This document shows, piece by piece, positions 52,911 through 61,384 of a DNA stretch of 64,000 nt (position 1 is its first letter; each line of letters begins with the position of its first letter). The notes below the pieces were generated by a model that saw nothing but the letters and a program-made list of their open reading frames with translations, made no database searches and was not told the origin of the DNA. The translations under genes and the position numbers were made by a program. The DNA is from JAQBQZ01 sp964554765 (lineage in GTDB: Bacteria; Patescibacteriota; Minisyncoccia; Phycocordibacterales; CAIRYW01), in assembly GCA_964554765.1 (NCBI GenBank), contig CAZKPS010000001.1, positions 1 to 64,000 of the forward strand. Reading direction: 5' to 3'.

Positions 52911-52984
52911 CGTCAGCCTTAAATATTATAGCTGCATATTCTTTATCATATATCTGATAGTTTGGTTTTGCTTTTTCATAAAAA

Positions 52985-53158
52985 TTATTTTGCGTTTATT
53001 GCAGTCAAAATTCGTGCGATATCCTTTTTCAAAACACTTTGTGCCTTTACGTTCTTATCCTTGGCATTACCATTAGACTTCACAACCCGAAGAGCCTCTC
53101 TCTTTTCGTAGAGATCTTTCATTAGTTCGTCTATTTTTTTGTCTTTGATTGCTGCCAT
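52985..53158 (-). CDS. rpmC: Ribosomal protein uL29
   Basis: 57 residues: MAAIKDKKIDELMKDLYEKR, then KNVKAQSVLKKDIARILTAI. Complete uL29 between rplP and rpsQ. Missed by length filters because it is short. Confidence 0.92.
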   Translation of the reverse strand: MAAIKDKKIDELMKDLYEKREALRVVKSNGNAKDKNVKAQSVLKKDIARILTAINAK

Positions 53159-53200
53159 TTGATTTGTCTATATTACTTATTTTTAGCGTTTTGTCTATTA

Positions 53201-53626
53201 CTAGTGTGTATCTCGAGCGATTACCTTTCCAATGAGAGGAAGCTTTGTTCCTGCCTTTCGGAGAGCCTCTGCTGCAACAGCATCTGTTACACCATCAACT
53301 TCGAAGATAATTCGTCCTGGTTCAACATCTACCATATATCCCTGCAAATCACCTTTACCCTTACCCATCGGTGTTTCTGCTGCTTTCTGTGTCCATGGTC
53401 GGTCAGGGAAGATTCTTACCCATGCTCGTCCAGTCTTTCCGAGTGCTCGTGCCATAGCTTTTCGAGCCGCTTCGAGCTGGTTACTCTTTACGTGAGCAAA
53501 TGTCATTGCTTTGAGTCCGTGTGAACCAAAAGAAAGAGTAGTACCTCGAGTCGCGTTTCGTCGTTTAGACTCATTCTGTCTGTTCTTTTGCCACTTTCTG
53601 AATTTTACTTTTTTAGGGAATAACAT
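53201..53626 (-). CDS. rplP: Ribosomal protein uL16
   Basis: 141 residues: MLFPKKVKFRKWQKNRQNES, RAWVRIFPDRPWTQKAAETP, GKGKGDLQGYMVDVEPGRII. Complete uL16 at the 50S A-site side. Confidence 0.97.
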   Translation of the reverse strand: MLFPKKVKFRKWQKNRQNESKRRNATRGTTLSFGSHGLKAMTFAHVKSNQLEAARKAMARALGKTGRAWVRIFPDRPWTQKAAETPMGKGKGDLQGYMVDVEPGRIIFEVDGVTDAVAAEALRKAGTKLPLIGKVIARDTH

Positions 53627-53646
53627 AGTAGTAATTTAATTATCGT

Positions 53647-54303
53647 TTACTTATTGAAAACCTCTCCTTTGTAAATCCACACCTTAATACCGAGATCACC
53701 CTGTGGGATAGTCGCTCGTGTTGTACCGTAATCAATATCAGCTCTAAGAGTTTGTAGCGGAATTCGTCCTTTCTTCAAAGTTTCTGATCGTGCCATATCT
53801 GCACCTCCAAGTCGTCCACCGACATAAATCTTGATACCCTGAACTTCTCGGTTAGCCATTACTTTTTCTACCATTTGCTTCATAACTCGTCGGAAAGGAA
53901 CTCGCTTTTCAAGACCCTCTGCAATCATCTCTGCAACGATTGGAGCAGAAGATTCTGGAGATCGGACTTCTTCGATGTCGAGCTTGAAGTCAGCTGGCAT
54001 AGCGATTTTTTCTCGCTTCAAAGCCTTCACAATATCATTTCGGAGTTTAACAGTTCCCTCACCTGATCGGCCAATAAGCATACCTGGTCGTCCTGTCTTG
54101 ATCACGATTCGAGTAGTCTTTGAACCTCGCTCGATTTCTACACCACCGATAAACATACCCTTGAGTCTCTTGTGGAGGTATTCACGGATGATGATGTCCG
54201 CCTTGAGGTTTCCTCGGTAGCCAGAGTGAAGTGCAAACCACTTACTCTTCCAATCTCGAATTATACCTAGTCTATGTGAATATGGGTGAACTGTGTGTGA
54301 CAT
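53647..54303 (-). CDS. rpsC: Ribosomal protein uS3
   Basis: 218 residues: HTVHPYSHRLGIIRDWKSKW, KH domain with RPGMLIGRSGEGTVKLRNDI and the C-terminal GRLGGADMARSETLKKGRIP and TIPQGDLGIKVWIYKGE. mRNA-entry protein of the 30S. Confidence 0.97.
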   Translation of the reverse strand: MSHTVHPYSHRLGIIRDWKSKWFALHSGYRGNLKADIIIREYLHKRLKGMFIGGVEIERGSKTTRIVIKTGRPGMLIGRSGEGTVKLRNDIVKALKREKIAMPADFKLDIEEVRSPESSAPIVAEMIAEGLEKRVPFRRVMKQMVEKVMANREVQGIKIYVGGRLGGADMARSETLKKGRIPLQTLRADIDYGTTRATIPQGDLGIKVWIYKGEVFNK

Positions 54304-54312
54304 ATAATAATA

Positions 54313-54735
54313 TTATGCTTTTTTAGCCTTAGCTACTTTTTTAACGACTTTTGGTTTTACTTCTTTTGTTTCTGCAACTTCTGCTTTTTTAGCTTTAGGA
54401 CTAGAAAGCTCTTTAACACCAAGAGTAATACTCAAGTGTGAAGTTCTCTTGTTGATTCGCGCACCTGCACCACGAGCTCGAGGCATCATTCGCTTCATAG
54501 TAACACCCTGATTTACTGATACTTCTTTTACAAAAAGATCGTCAATAGATGCAGAATCATTATTTGTTGCGTTTGCAACTGCACTTTTCAAAAGTTTAGC
54601 AAAAACAGGTCCTGCTCGCTTGTCTGCGAATGCAAGGTTGTTCAAAGCCTCAGGGATTTTCTTGCCACGAATCAAATCTGCAAGGAGTCTTACTTTTCGA
54701 GGAGATTGTCTGTATGTTTGTAGTGTTGCTTTCAT
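54313..54735 (-). CDS. rplV: Ribosomal protein uL22
   Basis: 140 residues: MKATLQTYRQSPRKVRLLAD, LLKSAVANATNNDSASID, RMMPRARGAGARINKRTSHL. The last ~30 residues form a Lys/Ala-rich tail (KKAEVAETKEVKPKVVKKVA) beyond the usual end. Confidence 0.96.
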   Translation of the reverse strand: MKATLQTYRQSPRKVRLLADLIRGKKIPEALNNLAFADKRAGPVFAKLLKSAVANATNNDSASIDDLFVKEVSVNQGVTMKRMMPRARGAGARINKRTSHLSITLGVKELSSPKAKKAEVAETKEVKPKVVKKVAKAKKA

Positions 54736-54749
54736 GGCGTTATATTAAA

Positions 54750-55091
54750 TTATTTTTTAGCAGGTGTTGCTGCTTTTGCTGATTGAGCAGAAGCAATTTC
54801 AGAAGCCTTCTTTGCTGCATCAATTTCCTTTTGCATCTTTCCTCCGTGTCGTGTGAACTTTCGAGTAGGTGAAAACTCTCCAAGTCGGTGACCTACCATA
54901 TCTTCTGTAGCAAAAACTTCTGTGTGAGTCTTACCATTGTGAACACCAAAAGTGAACCCTACCATTTCAGGAGTGATCTGACTTCGTCGTGACCAAGTTT
55001 TAATAACACCAGTTTCTGATGGTCTTTTTCCTTCAATTTTTCGGAGAAGTGATTCTTCAACGAATGGCCCTTTTTTGAGTGATCGTGTCAT
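54750..55091 (-). CDS. rpsS: Ribosomal protein uS19
   Basis: 113 residues: MTRSLKKGPFVEESLLRKIE, GVIKTWSRRSQITPEMVGFT and TRKFTRHGGKMQKEIDAAKK, with an Ala/Ser/Lys tail. Normally follows rplB directly; here a hypothetical gene is in between. Confidence 0.96.
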   Translation of the reverse strand: MTRSLKKGPFVEESLLRKIEGKRPSETGVIKTWSRRSQITPEMVGFTFGVHNGKTHTEVFATEDMVGHRLGEFSPTRKFTRHGGKMQKEIDAAKKASEIASAQSAKAATPAKK

Positions 55092-55182
55092 TTTGTTTTA
55101 AGTTTGTATCAAAAATAGCTCCAAAGGAGCATAGGGGATATACTATCAAAAATAATAAGAATGTCAAATGGATAAAGTGGAT

Positions 55183-55725
55183 TCATCTGAATCCTGCAAC
55201 ATAAGCGGTTAGCTTTTGATCCCTAGTATAATTTTGACTTTCAAATCGCCCGTCCATACCCCACCTCAAGAGACGATGAAGTCCATCTAGGTGAAATAAT
55301 GAACCTAATGCCGGATTCGTATGACTCCTTCCACCTTGCTTTACAGGTGCCACTGAGAGGAAAAGAGGTGAAAAACCCTTGTCTTTCCAATACATTATCT
55401 TTGCCCAGCAGACAGGATTCTTTTCGGTATAATCCGGAAGTGAGTTTTTAAGATTATCTATCGCATCTCTCACAGTCATTCCACCTTCTTCAACAAGGAT
55501 TGAATCGCCCTCTTCCGCAACATGAAATGGAATAACCAGATTCAAAATATCGTCCACCTCCAATTCACAAAGAGCCCAAACACCTCCCAGTTCATTATTT
55601 GCTTGATCCAGGTGAAGTCTTCCCCACTTATTCCCTGCAAAGTGTGGCGACTCTAGATCAATTGGATGTTCCTTTGTAAAAAATTTGAGAACATCATCAT
55701 ATGAGACATCTTTTAGTTTAATCAT
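55183..55725 (-). CDS. Hypothetical soluble protein inserted in the S10 series
   Basis: 180 residues. SFHLDGLHRLLRWGMDGRF-like end (GSLFHLDGLHRLLRWGMDG near 150-168), HFAGNKWGRLHLDQANNELG at ~28-47. The sequence has His, Asp, Trp, Arg in a pattern that could be enzymatic, but I recognise no family with certainty. A terminator at 55752-55792 lies upstream, and a plain 90-bp spacer lies downstream before rpsS. It breaks the rplB-rpsS junction. Confidence 0.75.
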   Translation of the reverse strand: MIKLKDVSYDDVLKFFTKEHPIDLESPHFAGNKWGRLHLDQANNELGGVWALCELEVDDILNLVIPFHVAEEGDSILVEEGGMTVRDAIDNLKNSLPDYTEKNPVCWAKIMYWKDKGFSPLFLSVAPVKQGGRSHTNPALGSLFHLDGLHRLLRWGMDGRFESQNYTRDQKLTAYVAGFR

Positions 55726-55751
55726 TATTATTCAGAATATCAGAATTCAAA

Positions 55752-55792
55752 ACAAAATGCACCGTGCCTTTGGGCACGGTGCATTTTTTTTT
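55752..55792. terminator. Terminator between rplB and the inserted gene
   Basis: AAAATGCACCGTGCC-TTT-GGGCACGGTGCATTTT with further T residues on the plus side and A's on the other. Confidence 0.8.
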
Positions 55793-55822
55793 GATCTTTG
55801 CTTTTTGATTCTTGATTTGAAT

Positions 55823-56665
55823 CTATCTCTGCTTTCCAACTTTTCGTCTTGAAACAATATGCTTGTTTGAGTACTTCTTTGGTTTTCGAGATTTCTGTCC
55901 TTTTCCTGTTGGCTTTCCGTAAACTGAGATTGCTCGTCGTCGTCCTCGCCCCTGTCGTCCTTCACCTCCTCCGTGTGGGTGATCAACTGGGTTCATCGCT
56001 GTACCTCGAACAGTCGGTCGGATTCCTCTCCATCGACTTCGTCCAGCTTTACCAAACTTCACAAGGTGATGTTCGTCGTTTGATACGAGTCCTACTGATG
56101 CGTAGCAAGTATCTTTTACCTTTCGAACTTCTGTTGAAGGAAGCTTGAGGAGTGTGTATCCGAGGTCCTGAGCAATAACTTCAATGAAGTTACCTGCTGA
56201 TCGAGCCATTTTTGCTCCACCATTAGGTTTTACCTCTACGTTGTATACAAATGTACCAACTGGGATATTCTTCAAAGCAAGTCTGTTTGCAGGAGCGATT
56301 GGTGCGTTTTCAGAAACGATGAATGTATCACCTGATTTTGTTGCCTTCGGCACGAGTACATATCGCTTTTCACCATCTTTGTAGACTGCGAGTCCGATAA
56401 ATCCTGATCTGTTTGGATCGTACTCTACAGAAACAATCTTTGCCTCAATGTCTTTTTTGTCATAGACAAAGTCAACATCTCGGAAAAGTCGCTTGTTTCC
56501 ACCTCCCTTGTGTCGAGTTGTGATTCGTCCTCGGTTGTTTCGCCCCATTGCTCGAGTGAATCCTCCTACAAGAGACTTCTCTGGCTTGTCGCCCGAAAGA
56601 AGGTCACGATAGTTAATCGTTACAGTATTTCGTCTTGATTTTGTGTAAGGTTTATAAGTTTTCAT
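55823..56665 (-). CDS. rplB: Ribosomal protein uL2
   Basis: 280 residues: MKTYKPYTKSRRNTVTINYR, RITTRHKGGGNKRLFRDVDF, MNPVDHPHGGGEGRQGRGRR (peptidyl-transferase-centre His region). Complete uL2. Confidence 0.97.
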   Translation of the reverse strand: MKTYKPYTKSRRNTVTINYRDLLSGDKPEKSLVGGFTRAMGRNNRGRITTRHKGGGNKRLFRDVDFVYDKKDIEAKIVSVEYDPNRSGFIGLAVYKDGEKRYVLVPKATKSGDTFIVSENAPIAPANRLALKNIPVGTFVYNVEVKPNGGAKMARSAGNFIEVIAQDLGYTLLKLPSTEVRKVKDTCYASVGLVSNDEHHLVKFGKAGRSRWRGIRPTVRGTAMNPVDHPHGGGEGRQGRGRRRAISVYGKPTGKGQKSRKPKKYSNKHIVSRRKVGKQR

Positions 56666-56674
56666 ATATTTGTT

Positions 56675-56959
56675 TTATGCGAGATCAATCTTGTCTCCTT
56701 TCTTTAGATAGACATACGCCTTGACCACAGCCTTTGTACTTCCCTTCTTTCCTTTTACTACCACATTCTTTGCTGCAAGTTTTACAATATTTACTCGAGT
56801 AGGAGCTACTTTGTAAATTTCCTTGATAGCTCGTTTGATAGTAGTTTTAGTTGCAGATTTTGTCACTTCGAATGTATATACATTTCCAGTTTCAGAAAGT
56901 GCTGCAGCCTTTTCTGTGATTCTTGGTCGTATGATGATTGTACTTGGATCGAATTTCAT
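56675..56959 (-). CDS. rplW: Ribosomal protein uL23
   Basis: 94 residues: STIIIRPRITEKAAALSETG, KRAIKEIYKVAPTRVNIVKL. Exit-tunnel docking protein for SRP and trigger factor. Confidence 0.95.
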   Translation of the reverse strand: MKFDPSTIIIRPRITEKAAALSETGNVYTFEVTKSATKTTIKRAIKEIYKVAPTRVNIVKLAAKNVVVKGKKGSTKAVVKAYVYLKKGDKIDLA

Positions 56960-56963
56960 AAAT

Positions 56964-57629
56964 TTATTTTACTAGTCTTTCTTTGATAAGTCCGACAGAT
57001 ACTAGAGGATTTTCGATCACCAAGTATTTGTACTTCATAAGGTCGACCGGGTTTAGATTTCGAACTTCAGAAACAAAAGATTTAGAAATATTACTGAATG
57101 ATTTTTCAGTATTCTTGTCTTTTGCTGAAGTTGCAACAAGGAGAGCATTAGTTCTCTTTGTAGCCACTTTTTCAAAACCTTTTACAGATGCAATGTTGTT
57201 CATCACAGCTACTGCTTCTTTTGTTTTTGGCTCTGAAAAACCAAATGAATCCATAAAGATTATTTCTCCATCTCGATATTTTTGTGACAAAATAACTGCG
57301 ATTGATTTAGCCTTTACTTTCTTGTTGATTTTTCGATCAAAGTTTTTGTCGTTTCGTGGTCCATGAGCAACACCTCCTCCTACCCAAATAGGCGATCTAG
57401 ATGATCCGTGTCGTGCTCGTCCTGTTCCCTTCTGTGCCCAAGGCTTCTTTCCTCCTCCTCGTACTTCTCCACGATCTTTTGTATGAGCTGTGCCCATTCG
57501 CTTTGAAGTCATGATTGAGTTTACAACCTGGTGCACGAGATCAGAATTCCATTTCACACCGAAAACTTCTTCAGGAAGAGTTATCTTTCCTTTTGCTTTT
57601 CCTTCTTTTGTATAAATTGATGTTTCCAT
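56964..57629 (-). CDS. rplD: Ribosomal protein uL4
   Basis: 221 residues: the loop GEVRGGGKKPWAQKGTGRAR and GSSRSPIWVGGGVAHGPRND reach into the exit tunnel. End VIENPLVSVGLIKERLVK. Complete. Confidence 0.96.
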   Translation of the reverse strand: METSIYTKEGKAKGKITLPEEVFGVKWNSDLVHQVVNSIMTSKRMGTAHTKDRGEVRGGGKKPWAQKGTGRARHGSSRSPIWVGGGVAHGPRNDKNFDRKINKKVKAKSIAVILSQKYRDGEIIFMDSFGFSEPKTKEAVAVMNNIASVKGFEKVATKRTNALLVATSAKDKNTEKSFSNISKSFVSEVRNLNPVDLMKYKYLVIENPLVSVGLIKERLVK

Positions 57630-57634
57630 ATGTT

Positions 57635-58252
57635 TTATTTACTTCTGATTTCGAGAACTGTGCCACGCCGACCTGGAACCGCGCCACTTATCATTATTTG
57701 ATTGTTTTCTTTGTCGATAGATACAATTCGAAGACCTTTTACAGTCACTCGATCTCCACCAGTTCGTCCTGCCATTCTCATACCCTTTGGTACTCGTCCT
57801 CCTTCTCTGGTACCTCCAGAGATAGAACCTGGCTCTCGTTCTGAGTGCTTCTGACCGTGTGATCGTGGACCTCCTTTGAATCCGTGTCTTTTAACAACAC
57901 CTTGGAATCCTTTACCTTTTGTGATTCCTGAGACTTCTACAATGTCACCTTCTTTGAAAGCATCAACTGTAATTTCATCCCCTCGTGAAGGCATTTCACC
58001 TCCTTCGATTCGGAATTCACGGAGAGTTTGGAATGATCCAACATCTTTTGTGTGTCCTGAAACAGCTTTAGAAATATTCTTAGCTTTTCTTTCACCGAAT
58101 CCGATCTGAACCGCTGTATAACCGTCTTTTTCCTTACTTTTAACTTGTGTCACCTTTGATGGTGTTGCACTGATTACAGTGACCGGACTTACTGTCCCGT
58201 CTTCTGCAAACATCTGTGTCATATTGATTTTTGTTCCGAGAATGTATTTCAT
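57635..58252 (-). CDS. rplC: Ribosomal protein uL3
   Basis: 205 residues: MKYILGTKINMTQMFAEDGT, GITKGKGFQGVVKRHGFKGG, HGQKHSEREPGSISGGTREG and RVPKGMRMAGRTGGDRVTVK. Complete uL3; the Gln modified by PrmB lies in the HGQKH part. Confidence 0.97.
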   Translation of the reverse strand: MKYILGTKINMTQMFAEDGTVSPVTVISATPSKVTQVKSKEKDGYTAVQIGFGERKAKNISKAVSGHTKDVGSFQTLREFRIEGGEMPSRGDEITVDAFKEGDIVEVSGITKGKGFQGVVKRHGFKGGPRSHGQKHSEREPGSISGGTREGGRVPKGMRMAGRTGGDRVTVKGLRIVSIDKENNQIMISGAVPGRRGTVLEIRSK

Positions 58253-58264
58253 AGATTTTAGGGA

Positions 58265-58615
58265 TTACATCATTTTTACATCAATATTCACACCTGAAGG
58301 TAGAGACATATTAGACAAAGCTTCGATGATCTTTGGATTTGGGTTAGTAATGTCAATGAGTCTCTTGTGAGTTCTCATTTCAAACTGCTCTCGCGCATTC
58401 TTGAAAACGAATGAAGCACGGTTCACAGTATATTTTCGAATTTCTGTTGGAAGCGGAATCGGTCCCAAGATGTGAGCATCAAATCGTAGAGCAGTATCAA
58501 TAATCTGCTTTACAGATGCATCAAGAATCTTGTGATCATACGCTCGAACACGAATTCGAAGTTTTGGAGCGCCTCCAGATGCTTTTTCTTTTTTTGTTTT
58601 TGTTTCGACTGCCAT
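58265..58615 (-). CDS. rpsJ: Ribosomal protein uS10
   Basis: 116 residues: PKLRIRVRAYDHKILDASVK, GPIPLPTEIRKYTVNRASFV and EMRTHKRLIDITNPNPKIIE. First ribosomal gene after tuf. The spacer to tuf holds a hairpin. Confidence 0.96.
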   Translation of the reverse strand: MAVETKTKKEKASGGAPKLRIRVRAYDHKILDASVKQIIDTALRFDAHILGPIPLPTEIRKYTVNRASFVFKNAREQFEMRTHKRLIDITNPNPKIIEALSNMSLPSGVNIDVKMM

Positions 58616-58643
58616 ATATTTTAGTTATGAGTTTCAAGTGGTG

Positions 58644-58665
58644 GGTGGTGAGTTGCCTCACCACC
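58644..58665 (-). terminator. Hairpin between tuf and rpsJ
   Basis: GGTGGTGAG-TTGC-CTCACCACC with an outer AGTG/CACT step. No T-run on the minus strand, so it may attenuate or stabilise rather than terminate. Confidence 0.55.
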
Positions 58666-58682
58666 TCTCACTTTAATTCATA

Positions 58683-59873
58683 TTATTTTACGATCTTAGT
58701 TACAACTCCAGCGCCTACAGTTTTACCTCCTTCTCGAATAGCAAATCGTGTCTGATCTTCAAGAGCAACAGGAGCAACGAGCTTAACGTTGAATGTTACA
58801 GTATCTCCAGGCATAACCATTTCTACTCCTGCATTAAGTGTTACTTCTCCAGTAACGTCAGTTGTTCGGATATAGAACTGTGGTTTGTAACCTGAGAAGA
58901 ATGGAGTATGTCGTCCACCTTCTTCCTTCTTGAGAATGTATACTTCTCCTTCGAATTCTGAGTGTGGCTTTACAGATCCTGGCTTAGCAAGAACCTGTCC
59001 TCGAGTAATATCTTCTTTCTTAAGACCTCGAACAAGAATACCTGCATTGTCACCAGCCATACCTTCATTGAGCTGTTTGTTGAACATTTCAATACCAGTA
59101 ACAGTAGTTTTCTGAGTCTCTTTGATACCCACAACTTCGATTTCTTCACCAACCTTAATCATTCCTCGTTCGATTCGTCCTGTAACCACAGTTCCTCGTC
59201 CTTCAATTGAGAAGATATCTTCTACAGGCATAAGGAATGGTTTGTCAGTTTCCCGAACTGGCATAGGGATGTAAGTATCGAGCGCTTCAGCAAGCTCAAG
59301 CACTTTCTTTGACCACTCATCATCAACTCCAGAAGCTTCAAGAGCCTTGAGTCCTGAACCTCGGATAACTGGACAATCTCGGTCAAATCCTTGAGATGCA
59401 AGAAGATCTCGTACTTCTTCTTCAACAAGATCGATAAGTTCCTTGTCAGGCACCATATCACACTTGTTAAGAAATACGATAATCTTTGGCACTCCCACCT
59501 GCTTTGCAAGGAGAACGTGCTCTCGAGTCTGTGGCATAACACCGTCAGTAGCTGCGATAACGAGGATCGCACCGTCCATCTGAGCTGCACCAGTAATCAT
59601 GTTCTTGATGTAGTCGGCGTGACCTGGAGCATCAATGTGAGCATAGTGACGAGCTGCAGTTTCGTACTCGTTGTGTGAGAGGTTAATAGTAATTCCTCGA
59701 GCTTTTTCTTCAGGGGCGTTGTCGATCTGATCAACAGCCTTCAACTTTACGTTGTTACCTGCTCGTGAAAGCACATTAAGAATAGCCGCGGTAAGAGTAG
59801 TCTTTCCGTGGTCTACGTGTCCAATAGTACCTACGTTTACGTGAGGCTTTGAACGATTGAATACTTCTGCCAT
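58683..59873 (-). CDS. tuf: Elongation factor Tu
   Basis: Brings aminoacyl-tRNA to the ribosome as a GTP complex. 396 residues: NVGTIGHVDHGKTTLTAAIL (G1), ITINLSHNEYET, DAPGHADYIKNMITGAAQMD (G3), FLNKCDM (G4), C-terminal RFAIREGGKTVGAGVVTKIV. All G motifs intact. Heads the S10 series behind its own promoter and a long leader. No SD. Confidence 0.98.
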   Translation of the reverse strand: MAEVFNRSKPHVNVGTIGHVDHGKTTLTAAILNVLSRAGNNVKLKAVDQIDNAPEEKARGITINLSHNEYETAARHYAHIDAPGHADYIKNMITGAAQMDGAILVIAATDGVMPQTREHVLLAKQVGVPKIIVFLNKCDMVPDKELIDLVEEEVRDLLASQGFDRDCPVIRGSGLKALEASGVDDEWSKKVLELAEALDTYIPMPVRETDKPFLMPVEDIFSIEGRGTVVTGRIERGMIKVGEEIEVVGIKETQKTTVTGIEMFNKQLNEGMAGDNAGILVRGLKKEDITRGQVLAKPGSVKPHSEFEGEVYILKKEEGGRHTPFFSGYKPQFYIRTTDVTGEVTLNAGVEMVMPGDTVTFNVKLVAPVALEDQTRFAIREGGKTVGAGVVTKIVK

Positions 59874-60045
59874 ATATATTATTTATATAGATTAACCACC
59901 TTTCGGTGTTTGTCTTTAATTATCCTCTCCAAAATGCGCGAGAAGCCATTTTAGAGAAGTAACTTAAAAACGATTTGATAATTGCGCTAGGTTTGCGATA
60001 TTTACTGCTTTTTTAAACAAAAAACACGCAAAAGCGTTAAAAGTC
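59874..60045 (-). promoter_or_regulatory. tuf leader
   Basis: About 170 nt of untranslated leader. Contains CTCTAAAATG...CATTTTGGAG (59928-59963) and CCACC-GAAA-GGTGG (59896-59909), the latter also in the 16S leader. Could be a control region of the ribosomal series. Confidence 0.55.
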
Positions 60046-60073
60046 ATACTATCACAGAGAATATATATGTCAA
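60046..60073 (-). promoter_or_regulatory. Promoter of the tuf-S10-spc series
   Basis: TTGACA, 16 bp, TAGTAT on the minus strand. Confidence 0.75.
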
Positions 60074-60076
60074 CAA

Positions 60077-60988
60077 CTACTCTCCCCTATTTGCCCTTAC
60101 GAGACTGAGCACTGCCACAAGGAGGATTATAATACCCACTCCCTGCACCAAAAGAAACTGTGCATCAAGGAATATGTAGTTAATGAGAAGCGAAGCAAAG
60201 ACAAATCCGAGTTCAGCTATAGTAGCTATTGAAGCTTTTGTGTTCTGAAGACCTCGATAATAGAGCAAAAGTGACAAGGAACCCGACACAATCCCTATAA
60301 TAACAAGATAGAGCACATCAGTAGCTGAAAGAAGCACTATTTCATATATTTCACCTGTTTTGAGATTTAGTCCCAAAAGAAATACAAAGGCGACAGCAAA
60401 CCGTAGAGCCGTCATAGCCTCAAATGTAGCTGTATTTAAGACATATTTACCAAAAACCGTTGAGGCACCCCAAAGTAACGCTGCCAAAAGTGCATATGAG
60501 ACCCCTACAATATTAGGATTCCACACCTCACCATCATAAAGTCTCGGCAAAAAACTGGGAAAAGAGATAATATAAGCTCCGAAGATTGCAGCGGTGGCCC
60601 AAAACCAGAAGCGTCTCGGCATTTTCTCTTTGAGAATTATGCCCGCAAGGAGAATCGCTATAAACGGCTGGAGTTTTTGAAGGATTATTGCTACAGAAGG
60701 ATTTACATAATGAAAGGCTTCCGTAAAAGCAATTGATGCGAGAGCAGAACCCCCTACCCCAATAGCAAACACAAAACACCAATCTTTTTTTGAGAGTTTC
60801 CTGATAGAATCTCGAGAAATGAAAAGGAGAGGAAGAACAAAGACAAGATTAATTAAATGTTCTACGAGGACAATAAAATTACTCGAAAGATCTTTGGTGA
60901 GGTATACACGAAATGGCGCATCAGTCGCCCAAAGCATTGCAGCAATGAATACAAGGAGTGGTGAATATTTTTTAAAAATAAAATTCAT
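60077..60988 (-). CDS. EamA/DMT-family permease
   Basis: 303 residues from the ATG at 60988 (MNFIFKKYSPLLVFIAAMLW); the frame is open to 61093 but that stretch is less likely. Ten membrane helices in two halves, each with an EamA repeat (AALLWGASTVFGKYVLNTAT marks the second). Putative metabolite exporter or importer. Substrate unknown. Confidence 0.87.
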   Translation of the reverse strand: MNFIFKKYSPLLVFIAAMLWATDAPFRVYLTKDLSSNFIVLVEHLINLVFVLPLLFISRDSIRKLSKKDWCFVFAIGVGGSALASIAFTEAFHYVNPSVAIILQKLQPFIAILLAGIILKEKMPRRFWFWATAAIFGAYIISFPSFLPRLYDGEVWNPNIVGVSYALLAALLWGASTVFGKYVLNTATFEAMTALRFAVAFVFLLGLNLKTGEIYEIVLLSATDVLYLVIIGIVSGSLSLLLYYRGLQNTKASIATIAELGFVFASLLINYIFLDAQFLLVQGVGIIILLVAVLSLVRANRGE

Positions 60989-61059
60989 ATGTTGCAAAGT
61001 ATAGCATAAATAAAAAATCCCACTGCTGATTGCAATGAGATACAAATAGAGGTGTACTC

Positions 61060-61314
61060 TTATGCGCAGCCGTAGGAATACCATGAGAAACATGGGCTAA
61101 ATAAGTAATACAATTGATAGTATACAAGGACCGAGATCCACGCAACATCAATGAATACAAAGATTGCCGATATGACCTCGAAAATAAGACTGTCGCTAAC
61201 ATCATCTTCTTCGGGATCAATATCTTGATCTACCCCAGATTCATTATCAACCATATCAATGTACCAGCAGAGGATGAGAGCCTCGACAACAAGAGCGATA
61301 AGGAATGCTTTCAT
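61060..61314 (-). CDS. Small membrane protein with acidic loop
   Basis: 84 residues: MKAFLIALVVEALILCWYID, an acidic loop DQDIDPEEDDVSD, and a second helix FEVISAIFVFIDVAWISVLVYY. No family recognised. Two clean helices and an acidic centre make a real gene likely; the downstream EamA gene starts 70 bp later. Confidence 0.55.
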   Translation of the reverse strand: MKAFLIALVVEALILCWYIDMVDNESGVDQDIDPEEDDVSDSLIFEVISAIFVFIDVAWISVLVYYQLYYLFSPCFSWYSYGCA

Positions 61315-61384
61315 AGGATTGGAATTGGTGTGTAGTAAAACAACGTAACCACCACGATACTACCACAACTCCAAACTAACACAA

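Noticed and set aside
52620..52990. Separate small gene spanning the gap (KPNYQIYDKEYAAIIFKAD...)
   Set aside because: No start codon in frame and the gap length is uncertain; kept only as an observation.
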